Assembly (NCBI GenBank): GCA_947589335.1 | Contig: CANPZH010000083.1 | Location: 1-6,711 of the forward strand | Direction of reading: 5' to 3' | DNA from: an uncultured Clostridia bacterium | GTDB taxonomy: Bacteria; Bacillota; Clostridia; Christensenellales; Borkfalkiaceae | Length of the DNA: 6,711 nt | In this document: in pieces, positions 6,164 to 6,711 of the stretch | Position numbering within the stretch: the first letter of the stretch is position 1 | Layout of the letters: each line of letters starts with the position of its first letter | Notes under the pieces: model-generated | The model's input: only the letters and a program-made list of their open reading frames with translations | Told to the model about the DNA's origin: nothing | Database searches by the model: none | Translations under genes and position numbers: made by a program

Positions 6164-6711
6164 ATGGAAAGAAAGGAAATCGAGGAACAGTACAAATGGA
6201 AGATCTCGGACGTCTTTGCAAGCGACGAGGAGTGGGAAAAGGCGTTCGCCGCGCTCGAAGGAAGGGTGGACTTTGCGAAGTACCGCGGCACCCTGCACAC
6301 GGCGGAGGCGCTGCTCGCCTATTTCGGCGCGCAGGAGAGCCTCACGGTCGACGCGCTCAGAGTCTATCTCTATGCCTTCATGAAGCACGACGAAGACGTC
6401 CGCGAGAGCAAATACAATTCCTACCTCGCGCGGGTGATGAACTTCTTCACCCGTTTGGACGCGGAGAACGCCTTCGCGACCCCCGAACTTACCGCGCTGC
6501 CCGATGAGACCCTCGACCGGCTGATCGCCGATCCCCGTCTCAAGGACTACGACTACATGCTCTCCCGCGTGAAGGCGCAGAAGGCGCATATCCTCTCCGA
6601 AAAGGAGGAGCGGATCCTCGCGCAGACGGGCGAACCGCTCTCCGCCGCGGGCGACGTGTTCGAGATCCTCGACAACGCCGAGCTCAACCTCCCCGAGATC
6701 GAATATGAGGG
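6164..6711 (+). CDS. pepF: oligoendopeptidase F, N-terminal part (3' truncated)
   Basis: The first 182 residues of an M3-family metallopeptidase that normally has about 600; the right edge of the window cuts the frame, which stays open. Seen: the opening EEQYKWKISDVFASDEEWEK (7-26), the typical start of PepF (x-Y-x-W-x-L/I-x-D-x-F/Y followed by a W-E pair). After it come helical segments of the M3 N-terminal domain and the block DYDYMLSRVKAQKAHILSEK (127-146), which matches the Y...L.....R...HxLS.xEE pattern of the family, then ILAQTGEPL (151-159). The catalytic HExxH motif would lie near residue 380-400, outside the window, so activity cannot be judged. PepF enzymes cut short peptides in the cytoplasm and help recycle peptides. 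There is no signal peptide. The start is fixed by the AAGGAG site. The gene could be a separate unit or the end of the upstream cluster. Confidence 0.9.
   Translation, partial: MERKEIEEQYKWKISDVFASDEEWEKAFAALEGRVDFAKYRGTLHTAEALLAYFGAQESLTVDALRVYLYAFMKHDEDVRESKYNSYLARVMNFFTRLDAENAFATPELTALPDETLDRLIADPRLKDYDYMLSRVKAQKAHILSEKEERILAQTGEPLSAAGDVFEILDNAELNLPEIEYE

Noticed and set aside
4428..6221. A 597-codon open frame on the - strand across the ACT and PFL genes
   Set aside because: Its Arg/Asp/His-rich, low-complexity translation is typical of an antisense shadow in GC-rich DNA. The + strand frames here encode clear UPF0237 and UPF0210 proteins.

Overview
The window is a gene-dense, GC-rich stretch (about 60% GC judged by eye, strong preference for C- or G-ending codons) in which all eight convincing protein genes lie on the + strand. 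The organism is most likely a high-GC member of the Clostridia or a related Bacillota lineage. The evidence is a DUF951 protein, which as far as I recall is a Bacillota family, the UPF0237 (ACT)/UPF0210 (PFL family) gene pair, a DegV protein, a PepF-type peptidase and purine-rich AAGGAG ribosome binding sites. TGA is an ordinary stop codon. Placement below class level would be guesswork; an uncultured gut lineage such as Christensenellales fits but cannot be shown.

Layout: (1) positions 1-565 hold the 3' end of sbcC, coding for the C-terminal ATPase lobe of the SbcC/Rad50 nuclease subunit. (2) After 9 bases comes a 558-residue alpha/beta-hydrolase-fold protein started by TTG. It carries two beta-rich C-terminal regions and has Arg instead of Ser at the predicted nucleophile elbow. 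(3) Three bases later is a 59-residue DUF951 protein, which overlaps by 4 bases (4) a type I signal peptidase. (5) After 44 bases and a strong ribosome binding site is a DegV-family (FakB-like) fatty-acid-binding protein. (6) Two bases later is an unrecognised 176-residue protein with two predicted membrane segments. It overlaps by 4 bases (7) a UPF0237 ACT-domain protein, followed 5 bases later by (8) its usual partner, the UPF0210/DUF711 PFL-family protein. (9) After a 65-base, locally AT-richer spacer begins oligoendopeptidase F, cut by the right edge.

The spacing suggests two tightly packed clusters, sbcC-hydrolase-DUF951-lepB and degV-2TM-ACT-PFL, with pepF possibly a third unit. No clear promoter or terminator is visible between them, so read-through is possible. 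Most of the content is housekeeping. I see no RNA gene, mobile element, CRISPR array or defence island, and no convincing undescribed multi-gene system. The items most worth a second look are the serine-less hydrolase with its carbohydrate-binding-like tail and no signal peptide, and the unknown membrane protein translationally coupled to the ACT/PFL pair. No stretch longer than 65 bases lacks a gene.
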